NCBI GenBank assembly: GCA_017449785.1
Contig: JAFTFA010000192.1
Coordinates: 1-39,059 of the forward strand
Direction: 5' to 3'
DNA length: 39,059 bases
DNA from: Muribaculaceae bacterium
GTDB taxonomy: Bacteria > Bacteroidota > Bacteroidia > Bacteroidales > Muribaculaceae
Shown: piece by piece, positions 15,350 to 23,569 of the stretch
How positions within the stretch are numbered: position 1 is the stretch's first letter
How the letters are laid out: every line of letters begins with the position of its first letter
Translations under genes and position numbers: made by a program
The notes under the pieces: generated by a model
The model's database searches: none
What the model saw: only the letters and a program-made list of their open reading frames with translations
Told to the model about the DNA's origin: nothing

Positions 15350-15385
15350 AATCAGGGCGGATGCCGCGTGGCACCCGCCCTGATT
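15350..15385. terminator. Bidirectional hairpin between the kinase gene and etfA
   Basis: AATCAGGGCGGATGCC (15350-15365) pairs with GGCACCCGCCCTGATT (15370-15385), a 16-bp stem with one G-T pair and a 4-nt loop. It lies between two converging genes and so can stop both transcripts, although no long T-run follows on either side. Confidence 0.7.
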
Positions 15386-15414
15386 AATTGATAGGCGTTG
15401 TCGCTTGGACGAGA

Positions 15415-16431
15415 TTATTTCTCGAGTTCCTTCTTGATGCGCTCGGTCAACATGGGGACAATCTTGTGAAGGTCGCCGACGATGCCCAGATCAGCCACGC
15501 TGAAGATGGGGGCGAACTTGTCCTTGTTGATAGCGATGATGAAGTCGCTCTCTTCCATACCTGCAAGGTGCTGGATAGCGCCGCTGATACCGCAAGCCAT
15601 GTAGAGACCCGGACGAACGGTCTTACCCGTCTGGCCGACCTGTACCTCGTGAGGCATCACACCGTTATCTACCATGGCACGCGACGAAGCCACCTGACCG
15701 CCGAGGACATCGGCGAGGGCCTGCAACTTGTCGAAGCCTTCCTTGTCATGCACGCCACGACCACCGCTGACGAGGATCTTGGCCTCGCTGATGTCGGCCA
15801 TCTGCTTGTCGGCCTTGATGGTCTTGACGAGTTTTACCTTGAACTTGCTGGCATCAAACTGGGGAGCAAACTCGGTGACGACACCCTGACGGCCCTCCTG
15901 GCGCTGCATCTTCTGCATCACACCGGGACGGACGGTTGACATCTGCGGACGGTTATTCGGGCAGATGATGGTTGCCATCAGGTTACCGCCAAAGGCGGGA
16001 CGAGTCATGCGGAATTCGGGCTCACCATCCTTGTCGGGCTCAATCTCGAGCTTGGTGCAGTCGGCGGTCAGACCGGTCTTGAGGCGCGAAGCGATGCGCG
16101 GAGCCAGGTCACGGCCGATGGTGGTGGCACCATAGAGGACGATGCTGGGCTTGCACTCGGTGATAATCTGGCCAACAGCCTGGGAGTACTGCTCGCTCAG
16201 GAAGTCCTTCAACTCGGGAGCATCGGCAACGATCACCTCGTCGGCACCGAACTCGATGAGCGTCTGGGCCTGATCCTTGATACCTTGACCGAGGAGCATG
16301 GCTACGACCTTCTCGCCGAGGGCATCGGCCAGGTCACGAGCCTTACCTAAAAGTTCAAATGCGACGGGCTGGATGACACCCTCACGCTGCTCGGCAAAAA
16401 CGAATACGTTCTTATAATCTTTCTTATCCAT
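15415..16431 (-). CDS. etfA: Electron transfer flavoprotein alpha subunit
   Basis: 338 aa, last gene of the lysine operon. The N-terminal half has the adenine-nucleotide alpha-hydrolase-like fold (VFVFAEQREGVIQPVAFELL). The C-terminal FAD-binding domain carries ILVSGGRGVHDKEGF, VASSRAMVDNG and LYMACGISGAIQHLAGM, all canonical. EtfA holds FAD and passes electrons between NADH-linked EtfB and butyryl-CoA dehydrogenase; in butyrate-forming anaerobes the complex bifurcates electrons to ferredoxin. Length and context fit that clade, but bifurcation cannot be proved here. I place the start at 16429-16431 (MDKKDYKNV) because the longer frame runs through the heptamer repeat element. Confidence 0.93.
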   Translation of the reverse strand: MDKKDYKNVFVFAEQREGVIQPVAFELLGKARDLADALGEKVVAMLLGQGIKDQAQTLIEFGADEVIVADAPELKDFLSEQYSQAVGQIITECKPSIVLYGATTIGRDLAPRIASRLKTGLTADCTKLEIEPDKDGEPEFRMTRPAFGGNLMATIICPNNRPQMSTVRPGVMQKMQRQEGRQGVVTEFAPQFDASKFKVKLVKTIKADKQMADISEAKILVSGGRGVHDKEGFDKLQALADVLGGQVASSRAMVDNGVMPHEVQVGQTGKTVRPGLYMACGISGAIQHLAGMEESDFIIAINKDKFAPIFSVADLGIVGDLHKIVPMLTERIKKELEK

Positions 16432-16440
16432 AATATTCAG

Positions 16441-16594
16441 TTTTAAGTCCTTAGTTTTTAGTTGCAAGTGTTTCTCTTTAGTTCTTAGTTTTTGGTTGTA
16501 AGCATAATGTGTATCTCCCGGGAAAGGTAATATCACTTGAAACTTACAACTTAAAACTTATAACTTAAGACTTACAACTTAAAACTTAAAACTC
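16441..16594. repeat. Inverted heptamer array, copy 1 (etfB-etfA spacer)
   Basis: The left arm is a row of seven-base units such as TTTTAAG, TCCTTAG, TTTTTAG and TTGTAAG. The right arm has eight units of the form CTTANAA in direct tandem. The core between them (16504-16535) includes GTATCTCCCGGGAAAGG and resembles the core of copy 2. The arms are reverse complements in consensus, so the transcript could fold into a long imperfect stem between the etfB stop and the etfA start. Confidence 0.85.
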
Positions 16595-16597
16595 ATT

Positions 16598-17380
16598 TTA
16601 GATAATGTGTTTAACTTTGAGTTGATTAACAATGAGCTCGACAGCCTCTTCGGGGGTCACCTCATGCACCTCACCGGGAGCCTTCATGGCCTTGGGGAAG
16701 GACTTGAAGACCTTGGTGGGCGAACCGGCGAGACCGAGCTTGCCCTCATCGACGTCGATCTTGTCGGCACTCCAGACCTCAACTTCCTTGTCATAGGCCT
16801 CCATGATGCCGCTGACGCTCATGTAGCGGGGCTCAAAGGCGGAGGCGAGCACGGTCAACAGGCACTTGCCCTCGACCTCGAGGACCTGTACGCCATCCTC
16901 GTTCTCCTTGTCCACCTGCAGGTTGCCATTGTCAAGCACCTTGGCATCGGCAACATAGGTGATCTGGGGCAGACCCAGGTGCTCGGCGAGCTCGGGGCCC
17001 ACCTGGGCGGTATCACCATCGATGGCCTGGCGGCCGGCAATGATCAGGTCATAGTCCAGGACACGGCACAGGCCGGACAGGGCATAGGACGTTGCCAACG
17101 TGTCGGCACCGGCAAACTTGCGGTCGCTCAACAGGATGGCACGGTCGGCACCCATGGCGAGTGCCTCGCGCAGCATGACGTCGGCTTGGGGAGGACCCAT
17201 CGAGATGACGGTGACATTGGCACCGAACTGGTCTTTCAGCCTCAATGCGAGTTCAAGGCCGCCCTTGTCATCGGGGTTCATGATGCTGGGAACGCCTTCG
17301 CGAATCAAAGTACCCTTCACGGGGTCAATCTTGACAACGGTGGTATCGGGAACTTGTTTAATGCAAACAATTATATTCAT
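16598..17380 (-). CDS. etfB: Electron transfer flavoprotein beta subunit
   Basis: 260 aa. Opens with MNIIVCIKQVPDTTVVKID, the EtfB hallmark, then NPDDKGGLELALRLKD, VTVISMGPPQADVMLREALA, DRAILLSDRKFAGADTLATS and AGRQAIDGDTAQVGPELAEH, which form the nucleotide-binding core. EtfB pairs with EtfA in the cytoplasm; in bifurcating types it holds the NADH-reacting FAD. Following directly on bcd and before etfA, it is the electron carrier for the crotonyl-CoA reduction step of the operon. Confidence 0.95.
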   Translation of the reverse strand: MNIIVCIKQVPDTTVVKIDPVKGTLIREGVPSIMNPDDKGGLELALRLKDQFGANVTVISMGPPQADVMLREALAMGADRAILLSDRKFAGADTLATSYALSGLCRVLDYDLIIAGRQAIDGDTAQVGPELAEHLGLPQITYVADAKVLDNGNLQVDKENEDGVQVLEVEGKCLLTVLASAFEPRYMSVSGIMEAYDKEVEVWSADKIDVDEGKLGLAGSPTKVFKSFPKAMKAPGEVHEVTPEEAVELIVNQLKVKHII

Positions 17381-17386
17381 ATCTTC

Positions 17387-17487
17387 TTTTAGTTTTTAGT
17401 TTTTAGTTCTCAGTTGTAAGCATGGTCTGTATCACCTGGGAAAAAGGGAATATCACTTAAAACCCACAACTTAAAACTTATAACTTA
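17387..17487. repeat. Inverted heptamer array, copy 2 (bcd-etfB spacer)
   Basis: Left arm units TTTTTAG, TTTTTAG, TTCTCAG, TTGTAAG; core GTATCACCTGGGAAA and AATATCACTT, clearly homologous to copy 1; right arm CTTAAAA, CCCACAA, CTTAAAA, CTTATAA, CTTATTT. The last unit includes the TAA stop of bcd (17485-17487). Confidence 0.85.
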
Positions 17488-18624
17488 TTTGAATAACTGA
17501 CCGGCGATAACCATGCGCTGAACCTCGGATGTACCTTCATAGATCTCGGTAATCTTGGCATCACGCATCATGCGCTCAACGGGATACTCACGAGTATAAC
17601 CATATCCACCGTGGAACTGGACGGCCTTGGTCGTCACTTCCATAGCGGTCTCGGCAGCAAAGAGCTTAGCCATAGCGGCATCGGCACTGTAGGGCAGGTG
17701 CATGTCCTTCTTCCAGGCAGCACTGCGCACGAGCAGACGGGCAGCCTCGACCTTGGTCTTGAGGTCAGCCATCTGGAACTGGGTGTTCTGGAACTTGGCG
17801 ATAGCGCGGCCAAACTGCTTGCGCTCCTTGGTGTACTTGACGGTCTCGTCCATGGCACCCTGGGCAATGCCGAGGGCCTGGGAAGCGATACCGATGCGGC
17901 CGCCATCCAGCGTCATCATGGCAATCTTGAAGCCTTTGCCAAGCTGGCCGAGGAGGTTCTCCTTGGGCACGATGCAGTTTTCAAAAATCAACTCACAGGT
18001 AGCGCTGCCGCGGATACCCATCTTCAACTCCTTCTTGCCGATGGAGAAACCAGGCATACCCTTCTCGACGATGAAGGCCGAGATGCCCTTGGTGCCCTGC
18101 GACTTGTCGGTCATGGCCATGACGATGAAGACGTGGGCGTTAGAAGCGTTGGTGATGAAGATCTTGGAGCCGTTGAGCACCCAGTGGTCACCAGCGTCGA
18201 CAGCGGTGGTCTGCTGCATGGCAGCGTCGGTACCGGCATTGGGCTCGGTCAGACCGAAGGCGCCAATCCACTCACCCGAAGCGAGCTTGGGCAAGTACTT
18301 CATCTTCTGCTCCTCGGTGCCGTGCTCCATGATGGGAGCCACGCACAGCGAGGTGTGAGCCGACAGGACAACACCCGTCGTGGCACACACGCGGGAGAGT
18401 TCCTCAACAGCCATGATATACATCTGCACGGTACCACCGGCACCGCCATACTGCTTGGGGACAGGAATACCCATCATGCCGAGCTTACCCATTTTCTCGA
18501 CCGTCTCGATGGGGAAGCGTTCCTGCTCGTCAATCTCGGCGGCAAGGGGCTTTACCTCGTTCTCTGCAAAGGAACGTACCATCTGCAGGAACAGTTGTTC
18601 AGTCTTAGAATAGCTAAAATCCAT
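17485..18624 (-). CDS. bcd: Butyryl-CoA (short-chain acyl-CoA) dehydrogenase
   Basis: 379 aa, the normal family length. Conserved blocks: EQERFPIETVEKMGKLGMMG (N-terminal helical domain), AFGLTEPNAGTDAAMQQTTA (FAD/substrate loop), WVLNGSKIFITNASNAHV, GGRIGIASQALGIAQGAMD and the C-terminal YTREYPVERMMRDAKI with the catalytic Glu363 in IYEGTSEVQRM. It reduces crotonyl-CoA to butyryl-CoA, taking electrons through EtfAB encoded just downstream. In this operon its crotonyl-CoA comes from Kal and from crotonase. Confidence 0.93.
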   Translation of the reverse strand: MDFSYSKTEQLFLQMVRSFAENEVKPLAAEIDEQERFPIETVEKMGKLGMMGIPVPKQYGGAGGTVQMYIMAVEELSRVCATTGVVLSAHTSLCVAPIMEHGTEEQKMKYLPKLASGEWIGAFGLTEPNAGTDAAMQQTTAVDAGDHWVLNGSKIFITNASNAHVFIVMAMTDKSQGTKGISAFIVEKGMPGFSIGKKELKMGIRGSATCELIFENCIVPKENLLGQLGKGFKIAMMTLDGGRIGIASQALGIAQGAMDETVKYTKERKQFGRAIAKFQNTQFQMADLKTKVEAARLLVRSAAWKKDMHLPYSADAAMAKLFAAETAMEVTTKAVQFHGGYGYTREYPVERMMRDAKITEIYEGTSEVQRMVIAGQLFK

Positions 18625-18630
18625 ATTGTC

Positions 18631-18737
18631 TTTTTAAGTTTTTAGTTTTTAGTTCTAAGTTGTAAGTATCACGTGATACACATCGCTTGAAGGAGGTAGT
18701 ATCCCTTAAAACTTACAACTTAGAACTTACAACTTAA
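18631..18737. repeat. Inverted heptamer array, copy 3 (hbd-bcd spacer)
   Basis: Left arm units TTTTTAG, TTTTTAG, TTCTAAG, TTGTAAG; right arm CTTAAAA, CTTACAA, CTTAGAA, CTTACAA. AGTTCTAAGTTGTAAGT and ACTTACAACTTAGAACT are perfect 17-bp complements. The core contains a 14-bp palindrome, GTATCACGTGATAC (18666-18679). Confidence 0.85.
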
Positions 18738-18740
18738 TGA

Positions 18741-19577
18741 TTAATACTTGTAGAAACCTTCACCGGTCTTGCGGCCCAGCAGGCCAGCGCGGACCATCTT
18801 GCGCAGCAGCGGGTGAGGACGATACTTGGGATCGCCAAACTCGTTGTAGAGCACTTCCATGATGGCGAGGTTCACGTCGTTGCCGATGAGGTCGGCCAGT
18901 GCGAGGGGACCCATGGGATGGTTGGCACCCAGCATCATGCACTTGTCGATGTCCTCGGCGCTGGCAATACCGTCGGCCAGGATGCCCACTGCCTCGTTGA
19001 TCATCGGGATGAGAATGCGGTTAACGACAAAACCGGGAGCCTCGTTCACGGGCACGGGGGTCTTGCCGATCTGGGTCGTCAGGTCGATGATGCACTGGGC
19101 AGTCTCGTCGCTGGTGAGCTGGCCCTTGATGACCTCAACCAGAGCCATGCGGTCGGCAGGATTGAAGAAGTGGCAGCCGATGAACTGAGCGGGACGGCTG
19201 GTGCATGCTGCGATCTCGGTAATCGAGAGAGACGATGAGTTGGTAGCGAAGATGGTCTCGGGCTTGCAGATCTTGTCCAGCTCCATGAAGACGTCCTTCT
19301 TCAACTGCATGTTCTCGACAGCAGCCTCGATAACGAGGTCGGCGTCCGCAAAGGTGGCATAGTCGGTCGTCGTGGTGATGTTGGCCAGGATAGCCTTCAT
19401 GGCATCCTCGGTGATCTTACCCTTCTCGACCAGCTTGTTGTAACCCTTGGAAATCGAAGCCATAGCCTTGTCCAGACTCTCCTGGGTGCGGCTCTTCATG
19501 ACAACGGGCATCTTGGCGGCAAATGCCTTGACGATACCCTTGGCCATCGTACCAGTTCCAATAACACAAATTTTCAT
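18741..19577 (-). CDS. hbd: 3-hydroxybutyryl-CoA dehydrogenase
   Basis: 278 aa. N-terminal NAD-binding motif [20 protein letters not shown]; catalytic residues visible as Ser115 (ATNSSSLSI), His136 ([11 protein letters not shown]) and Glu148 (ALVEVIKG); C-terminal dimer domain with [18 protein letters not shown]. The enzyme reduces acetoacetyl-CoA to 3-hydroxybutyryl-CoA. It is not needed for the core lysine pathway, so its place in the operon suggests that acetoacetyl-CoA from the CoA-transferase step can also be reduced to a second butyrate. The glycine motif is GTGTMA rather than GxGxxG, which is common in this subgroup. Confidence 0.93.
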   Translation of the reverse strand: MKICVIGTGTMAKGIVKAFAAKMPVVMKSRTQESLDKAMASISKGYNKLVEKGKITEDAMKAILANITTTTDYATFADADLVIEAAVENMQLKKDVFMELDKICKPETIFATNSSSLSITEIAACTSRPAQFIGCHFFNPADRMALVEVIKGQLTSDETAQCIIDLTTQIGKTPVPVNEAPGFVVNRILIPMINEAVGILADGIASAEDIDKCMMLGANHPMGPLALADLIGNDVNLAIMEVLYNEFGDPKYRPHPLLRKMVRAGLLGRKTGEGFYKY

Positions 19578-19621
19578 GATTCTGTTTATTTATTGATTAT
19601 TAATGATTTAGTTCTTAATAT

Positions 19622-20398
19622 TTATTGTCCGGTAAAATCTGCCTTACGCTTGTTGAGGAAGGCATCCATACCCTCCTTCTGGTCACGGGTGGCGAAGCAC
19701 TTGCCGAAGAGTTTATTCTCGTTGGCAATGGCGCCGTCGGCATCCATGTCATAGCCCTCGTTGATGCTCTGCTTGGCCAGGCTGATGGCCACGGGAGCAT
19801 TCTTGAGCATCATCTGGGCCATTTCCATGGCCTTGTCCATCAGCTCCTCGGGCTCATAGACAGCATTGACCAGGCCGATGCGCAGGGCCTCATCGGCGCG
19901 GATCACCTTGCCCGTGTAGATCATCTCCTTGGCATAGCCCTGGCCGACGAGCTTGGGAAGGCGGCAGGTCCCTGAGAAACCGGGGATGATGCCCAGGCCG
20001 ACCTCGGGCTGGCCGAACTTGGCCTTGCTGGAGGCGATGCGCACGTCGCAGGCCATCGCCAGTTCACAACCGCCACCCAGGGCGAAGCCGTTGACAGCGG
20101 CAATGACGGGAATGGGCAACGTCTCGATGCGGCGGAACACCTGTGCACCCAGGCGGCCGAACTCAAAGCCTTCCTGCTCGTTGAGGTGGGCCATCTCGGA
20201 GATATCGGCACCGGCGACAAAGGACTTCTCGCCGTCGCCCGTGACGATGAGCACGCGCGTCGAGGCATCCAGGCTGCCGATGAAGGCATCCAGTTCCTTG
20301 AGGATAGTGGAGTTGAGTGCATTCAACGACTTGGGAGCCGAGATCTTCATCACGGTGACACCCTCGTTGTGCTCAACCTTCAAGAATTGATATTCCAT
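19622..20398 (-). CDS. crt: Enoyl-CoA hydratase/crotonase
   Basis: 258 aa, usual length. The oxyanion-hole segments are SLNALNSTILKELDAF (24-39) and GDGEKSFVAGADISEM (54-69); NGFALGGGCELAMACDVRIA carries the first catalytic Glu112 and FGQPEVGLGIIPGFSG the second, Glu132. It interconverts 3-hydroxybutyryl-CoA and crotonyl-CoA. It lies between atoA and hbd with short spacers (19 and 44 bp), and thus joins Hbd and Bcd into an acetoacetyl-CoA to butyryl-CoA branch. Confidence 0.93.
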   Translation of the reverse strand: MEYQFLKVEHNEGVTVMKISAPKSLNALNSTILKELDAFIGSLDASTRVLIVTGDGEKSFVAGADISEMAHLNEQEGFEFGRLGAQVFRRIETLPIPVIAAVNGFALGGGCELAMACDVRIASSKAKFGQPEVGLGIIPGFSGTCRLPKLVGQGYAKEMIYTGKVIRADEALRIGLVNAVYEPEELMDKAMEMAQMMLKNAPVAISLAKQSINEGYDMDADGAIANENKLFGKCFATRDQKEGMDAFLNKRKADFTGQ

Positions 20399-20417
20399 GA
20401 CTCAAAGGGGAGAAAAA

Positions 20418-21077
20418 TCAGATATCCATGGGCTTGAGATCCGGCGAGATGATGAGCTTGGCCTCGGTTGCGGCCTGCACGTCCTCGACGGTGAACTCGG
20501 GATGCAGCTCGCGCAGGACGATGCCCTCGGGGGAGATGTCCATGACGCCCATCTCGGTGATGATCATATTGACCTGTCCGGCAGCGGTCAGCGGCAGCGT
20601 GCACTCCTTCAAGATCTTGGGGTTGCCCTTCTGGGTGTGCTCCATGGTGAGGATCACGCGCTTGGCACCCACAACGAGGTCCATTGCACCGCCCATGCCG
20701 GGAGCCATCTTGCCAGGGATAATCCAGTTGGCCAGGTTACCCTTCTCGTCGACCTGCAGAGCGCCCAGGAACGACACGTTCACATGGCCGCCACGGATGA
20801 TGGCAAACGACGTTGCCGAGTCAAAGGTGCAAGCACCGGGATTCAACGTGATGGCACCGCCACCGGCATTGATCAGGTTCTTGTCCTCCTTGCCCTCTTC
20901 GGGGGTGGGGCCCATGCCCATGGCGCCGTTCTCGGTCTGGAGCGTTACTGAAACGCCCTCGGGCAGGTAGTTAGGGATTAAGGTGGGGATACCGATACCC
21001 AGGTTCACAACATCGCCGTCGTGCAGCTCTTTGGCAGCACGTTTTGCGATGACTTCTCTCATTTGATATTTATCCAT
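20418..21077 (-). CDS. atoA: Acetoacetate:butyrate-type CoA-transferase subunit B
   Basis: 219 aa. The active-site glutamate that forms the CoA thioester is Glu49 in VTLQTENGAMGMG; other family blocks are DVVNLGIGIPTLIPNYLP, LINAGGGAITLNPGA, GMGGAMDLVVGAKRVI and the closing ADV-type region. It pairs with the alpha subunit, which in this genome is encoded about 9 kb away at the head of the same operon rather than alongside. In lysine fermentation this enzyme swaps CoA between butyryl-CoA and acetoacetate. Confidence 0.93.
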   Translation of the reverse strand: MDKYQMREVIAKRAAKELHDGDVVNLGIGIPTLIPNYLPEGVSVTLQTENGAMGMGPTPEEGKEDKNLINAGGGAITLNPGACTFDSATSFAIIRGGHVNVSFLGALQVDEKGNLANWIIPGKMAPGMGGAMDLVVGAKRVILTMEHTQKGNPKILKECTLPLTAAGQVNMIITEMGVMDISPEGIVLRELHPEFTVEDVQAATEAKLIISPDLKPMDI

Positions 21078-21118
21078 AATAGTACGGTTTTTGAGATTAA
21101 TTATGTTTTTTAAAAAGA

Positions 21119-21907
21119 TTATTTCATTCCTCTCTTGACCATCTCTTGCACGACAAACGATGCAACGTCGTCGGCATAGGTGTTCATGCCGAAGCCGGCG
21201 TCAAAGCCCAGCTCCTTGGCCAGCTCATGGGTGATGCGGGCACCACCGCAGCAGCAGATCATCTTGTCACGCAGGCCCTCGGCCTCCATGAGCTCGATGA
21301 ATTCGGTCATGTTCTTGATGTGGACGTCCTTCTGGGTCACCGTCTGGGAGACGAGCAGGGCGTCGGCGTGGAGTTCGATGCCCTTGGCAATGAACTCTTC
21401 GTTAGGCACCTGGGAACCCAGGTTGTAGGCCTCAATCATGTCATAGCGTTCCAGGCCGTAGTGGCCGGCATAGCCCTTCATGTTCATGATGGCATCGATG
21501 CCCACGGTGTGGGCGTCGGTACCGGTGGATGCACCCACGATGACAATCTTGCGGCCGATGTTCTCCCTGATGTACTCGTCGGTCTCATACATGTCCATCG
21601 TGTCGGACTCGACCTTGGGAACGTAGATGGTGCTGTAGTCCACAGTGTGGGTGCAGCTGCCGTAGCAGTTGAAGAAGGTGAATCCCGGGGTCAATTCCTT
21701 GTAATAGACCACGCTGGGGTTCTCCAGACCCATCTTGCGGAGCAACTGCTTGGCGGCCTCGACCGCCTCGGCACCACAGGGCACGGGCAGGGTGAAACTG
21801 AGTTGCACCTTACCATCGTTCATGGTGTCGCCATAGGGCTTGATCTTGGTAAAGTCTAAGGTTTTGTCAAAATCCTTAGCTTCCATGCTATATAATCCTT
21901 CGCTCAT
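21119..21907 (-). CDS. kamE: Lysine 5,6-aminomutase beta subunit (B12-binding)
   Basis: 262 aa. The base-off/His-on cobalamin motif DAHTVG places His133 as cobalt ligand, and Lys144 in AIMNMKGYAG, eleven residues later, is the PLP lysine; both numbers coincide with those known for the clostridial enzyme. The N-terminal dimerisation part has VPCGAEAVEAAKQLLRKMG. With KamD it moves the terminal amino group of beta-lysine to give 3,5-diaminohexanoate, using adenosylcobalamin and PLP. It starts 51 bp after kamD ends. KamB and KamC are encoded just before kamD. Confidence 0.96.
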   Translation of the reverse strand: MSEGLYSMEAKDFDKTLDFTKIKPYGDTMNDGKVQLSFTLPVPCGAEAVEAAKQLLRKMGLENPSVVYYKELTPGFTFFNCYGSCTHTVDYSTIYVPKVESDTMDMYETDEYIRENIGRKIVIVGASTGTDAHTVGIDAIMNMKGYAGHYGLERYDMIEAYNLGSQVPNEEFIAKGIELHADALLVSQTVTQKDVHIKNMTEFIELMEAEGLRDKMICCCGGARITHELAKELGFDAGFGMNTYADDVASFVVQEMVKRGMK

Positions 21908-21958
21908 AGTCGTAATAATAAGTAACCTTAAATGTGATGTAACGTGTAACTCTCTCTA

Positions 21959-23515
21959 TTATCTCTTACCCTTCATCAGTTCCACAAACGGGTTGTAGTA
22001 GTTCTCGCCCTTCATGGTCACGCCTTGCAGGCCCTTACCGCCGTTCTTGGGACGCTTCACGTCGCCGAAGATGCCCTTCTCCAGTGCGGTGAAGAGGCCC
22101 TCCTTGGTAATCTCCTCAAGCAACTTGATCGTGTTGCCCAGGACTTCCTTGGCACGGTTGCGGCAGATGCCACCCTCGACAAACTCCATCTCCTCGCCGA
22201 TGCTCTTCATGTTGTTGAAGATGTACTTGGCGTTCTCGATCGAGAGGTAACGGTCGCTCATGAAGGGGGTGTGGATGGCCTCGGTGGGCATACCCAGCAG
22301 CTGGATGCCCTGGTGGGTCCAGATGCCGATCATGTTGAACAGCGCATCCTGGATGTGACCGCGGAAGATGTTGCCCGTCATGAACTTGGTGGGCGGCATG
22401 TACTTCAACGTGGCCTTGGGGAAGATTTCGCGGGTCATCTGTGCCTGGGCCAGCTCCAGCAGGAAGCCGTTCTCGAGCATGGGATCCATCTCGAAGGCGT
22501 GTCCCAGACCCATCTGCTCCTCGGGCAGACCGGCCATGAGCGCGAGCTGCTCATTAATCAGGTCCGACGCGAGCACCGTGTGGGCGGCCTCAACAGCGTC
22601 GGCTGTAGTCAGGTAGTTGTCCTCACCGGTGTTGATGATCACACCGGCAAAGCCGTTGATGATGCGGCTCATGTACTGGTCGATGAGGGTGCGCTGCATG
22701 TTGATGTCGCGGAACAGAATGCCATACAAGGCATCGTTCAGCATCACGTCCAGTCCCTCAAAGGCTCCCATGATGGCAATCTCGGGCATACACAAGCCAG
22801 AGCAATAGTTACACAGGCGGATGTATCGGCCCTGCTCCTCGCCCACCTCGTCGAGAGCCTTGCGCATGATGCGGAAGTTCTCCTGGGTAGCAAAGGTGCC
22901 ACCGAAGCCCTCGGTCGTCGCGCCATAGGGCACATAGTCCAACAGGCTCTGGCCAGTGGTGCGGATCACAGCGATGACGTCGGCACCCTGGCGGGCACCA
23001 GCCTGGGCCTGCACCACGTCCTCATAGATGTTGCCGGTCGCCACGATGATGTACAGGTAGGGCTTGGGACCCTCGCCGATGGTCTCCAGGTAATGCTCAC
23101 GGCGGGCGCGACGGGTGCGGATGCGCGTCATGCTCTCGTCAATGACGGGTTTCAGCACGTCGGCAATCTGCTGGGGGTCACGGGTGACCACCTTGGTGAG
23201 ATCCAGTTCATCGGCAGCCACTTTCTCGGCAATCTGCTGGGGGCTGAGCCCGGTCTGGATCATGGCATTGGCAATGAAGAACAAGGCTCCCTCATTCAGG
23301 ACTCCCTTATCCTTCAGCGCCTCGACCACCACGTTGGGCAGGGGCACGTCATTGTCATCAACTCCGTCGATGCCCATCAAGCGGCACAGGGTGCGCTCGA
23401 CAGCGACAGTGGTGTACTGCTCGACAAAGGACTGGACGTCCTCGGCAATACCCTTGGCCAGCCCTCTGGCGTACTCCACTTTTTCAAAATCTAATCCTAA
23501 CTTGCTCTTTTGCAT
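21959..23515 (-). CDS. kamD: Lysine 5,6-aminomutase alpha subunit
   Basis: 518 aa, matching the family. A TIM-barrel subunit recognisable from SFVEQYTTVAVERTLCRLMG, RARREHYLETIGEGPKPYLY, the glycine-rich VRTTGQSLLDYVPYGATTEG-like block and CNYCSGLCMPEIAIMGAFEG. It binds the PLP-lysine adduct and the adenosyl group of the cofactor delivered by KamE. It lies in the order kamB-kamC-kamD-kamE, the arrangement typical of lysine fermenters. A spacer of 54 bp before it holds a low-complexity GTGATGT-rich sequence. Confidence 0.95.
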   Translation of the reverse strand: MQKSKLGLDFEKVEYARGLAKGIAEDVQSFVEQYTTVAVERTLCRLMGIDGVDDNDVPLPNVVVEALKDKGVLNEGALFFIANAMIQTGLSPQQIAEKVAADELDLTKVVTRDPQQIADVLKPVIDESMTRIRTRRARREHYLETIGEGPKPYLYIIVATGNIYEDVVQAQAGARQGADVIAVIRTTGQSLLDYVPYGATTEGFGGTFATQENFRIMRKALDEVGEEQGRYIRLCNYCSGLCMPEIAIMGAFEGLDVMLNDALYGILFRDINMQRTLIDQYMSRIINGFAGVIINTGEDNYLTTADAVEAAHTVLASDLINEQLALMAGLPEEQMGLGHAFEMDPMLENGFLLELAQAQMTREIFPKATLKYMPPTKFMTGNIFRGHIQDALFNMIGIWTHQGIQLLGMPTEAIHTPFMSDRYLSIENAKYIFNNMKSIGEEMEFVEGGICRNRAKEVLGNTIKLLEEITKEGLFTALEKGIFGDVKRPKNGGKGLQGVTMKGENYYNPFVELMKGKR

Positions 23516-23569
23516 AGTGTATTACAGTATATAGTATGTGATGTGATGTTGTGTGATGTCGTTGTCTTG

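Noticed and set aside
16441-18737. CRISPR array for the periodic repeats
   Set aside because: Units are seven bases long without unique spacers and occur in inverted arms, so they are not CRISPR repeats. No other array is seen in the window.
22025-23494. 489-codon plus-strand frame opposite kamD
   Set aside because: Antisense shadow of a strongly conserved gene. The same applies to the long plus-strand frames opposite kdd, etfB, bcd and kamA.
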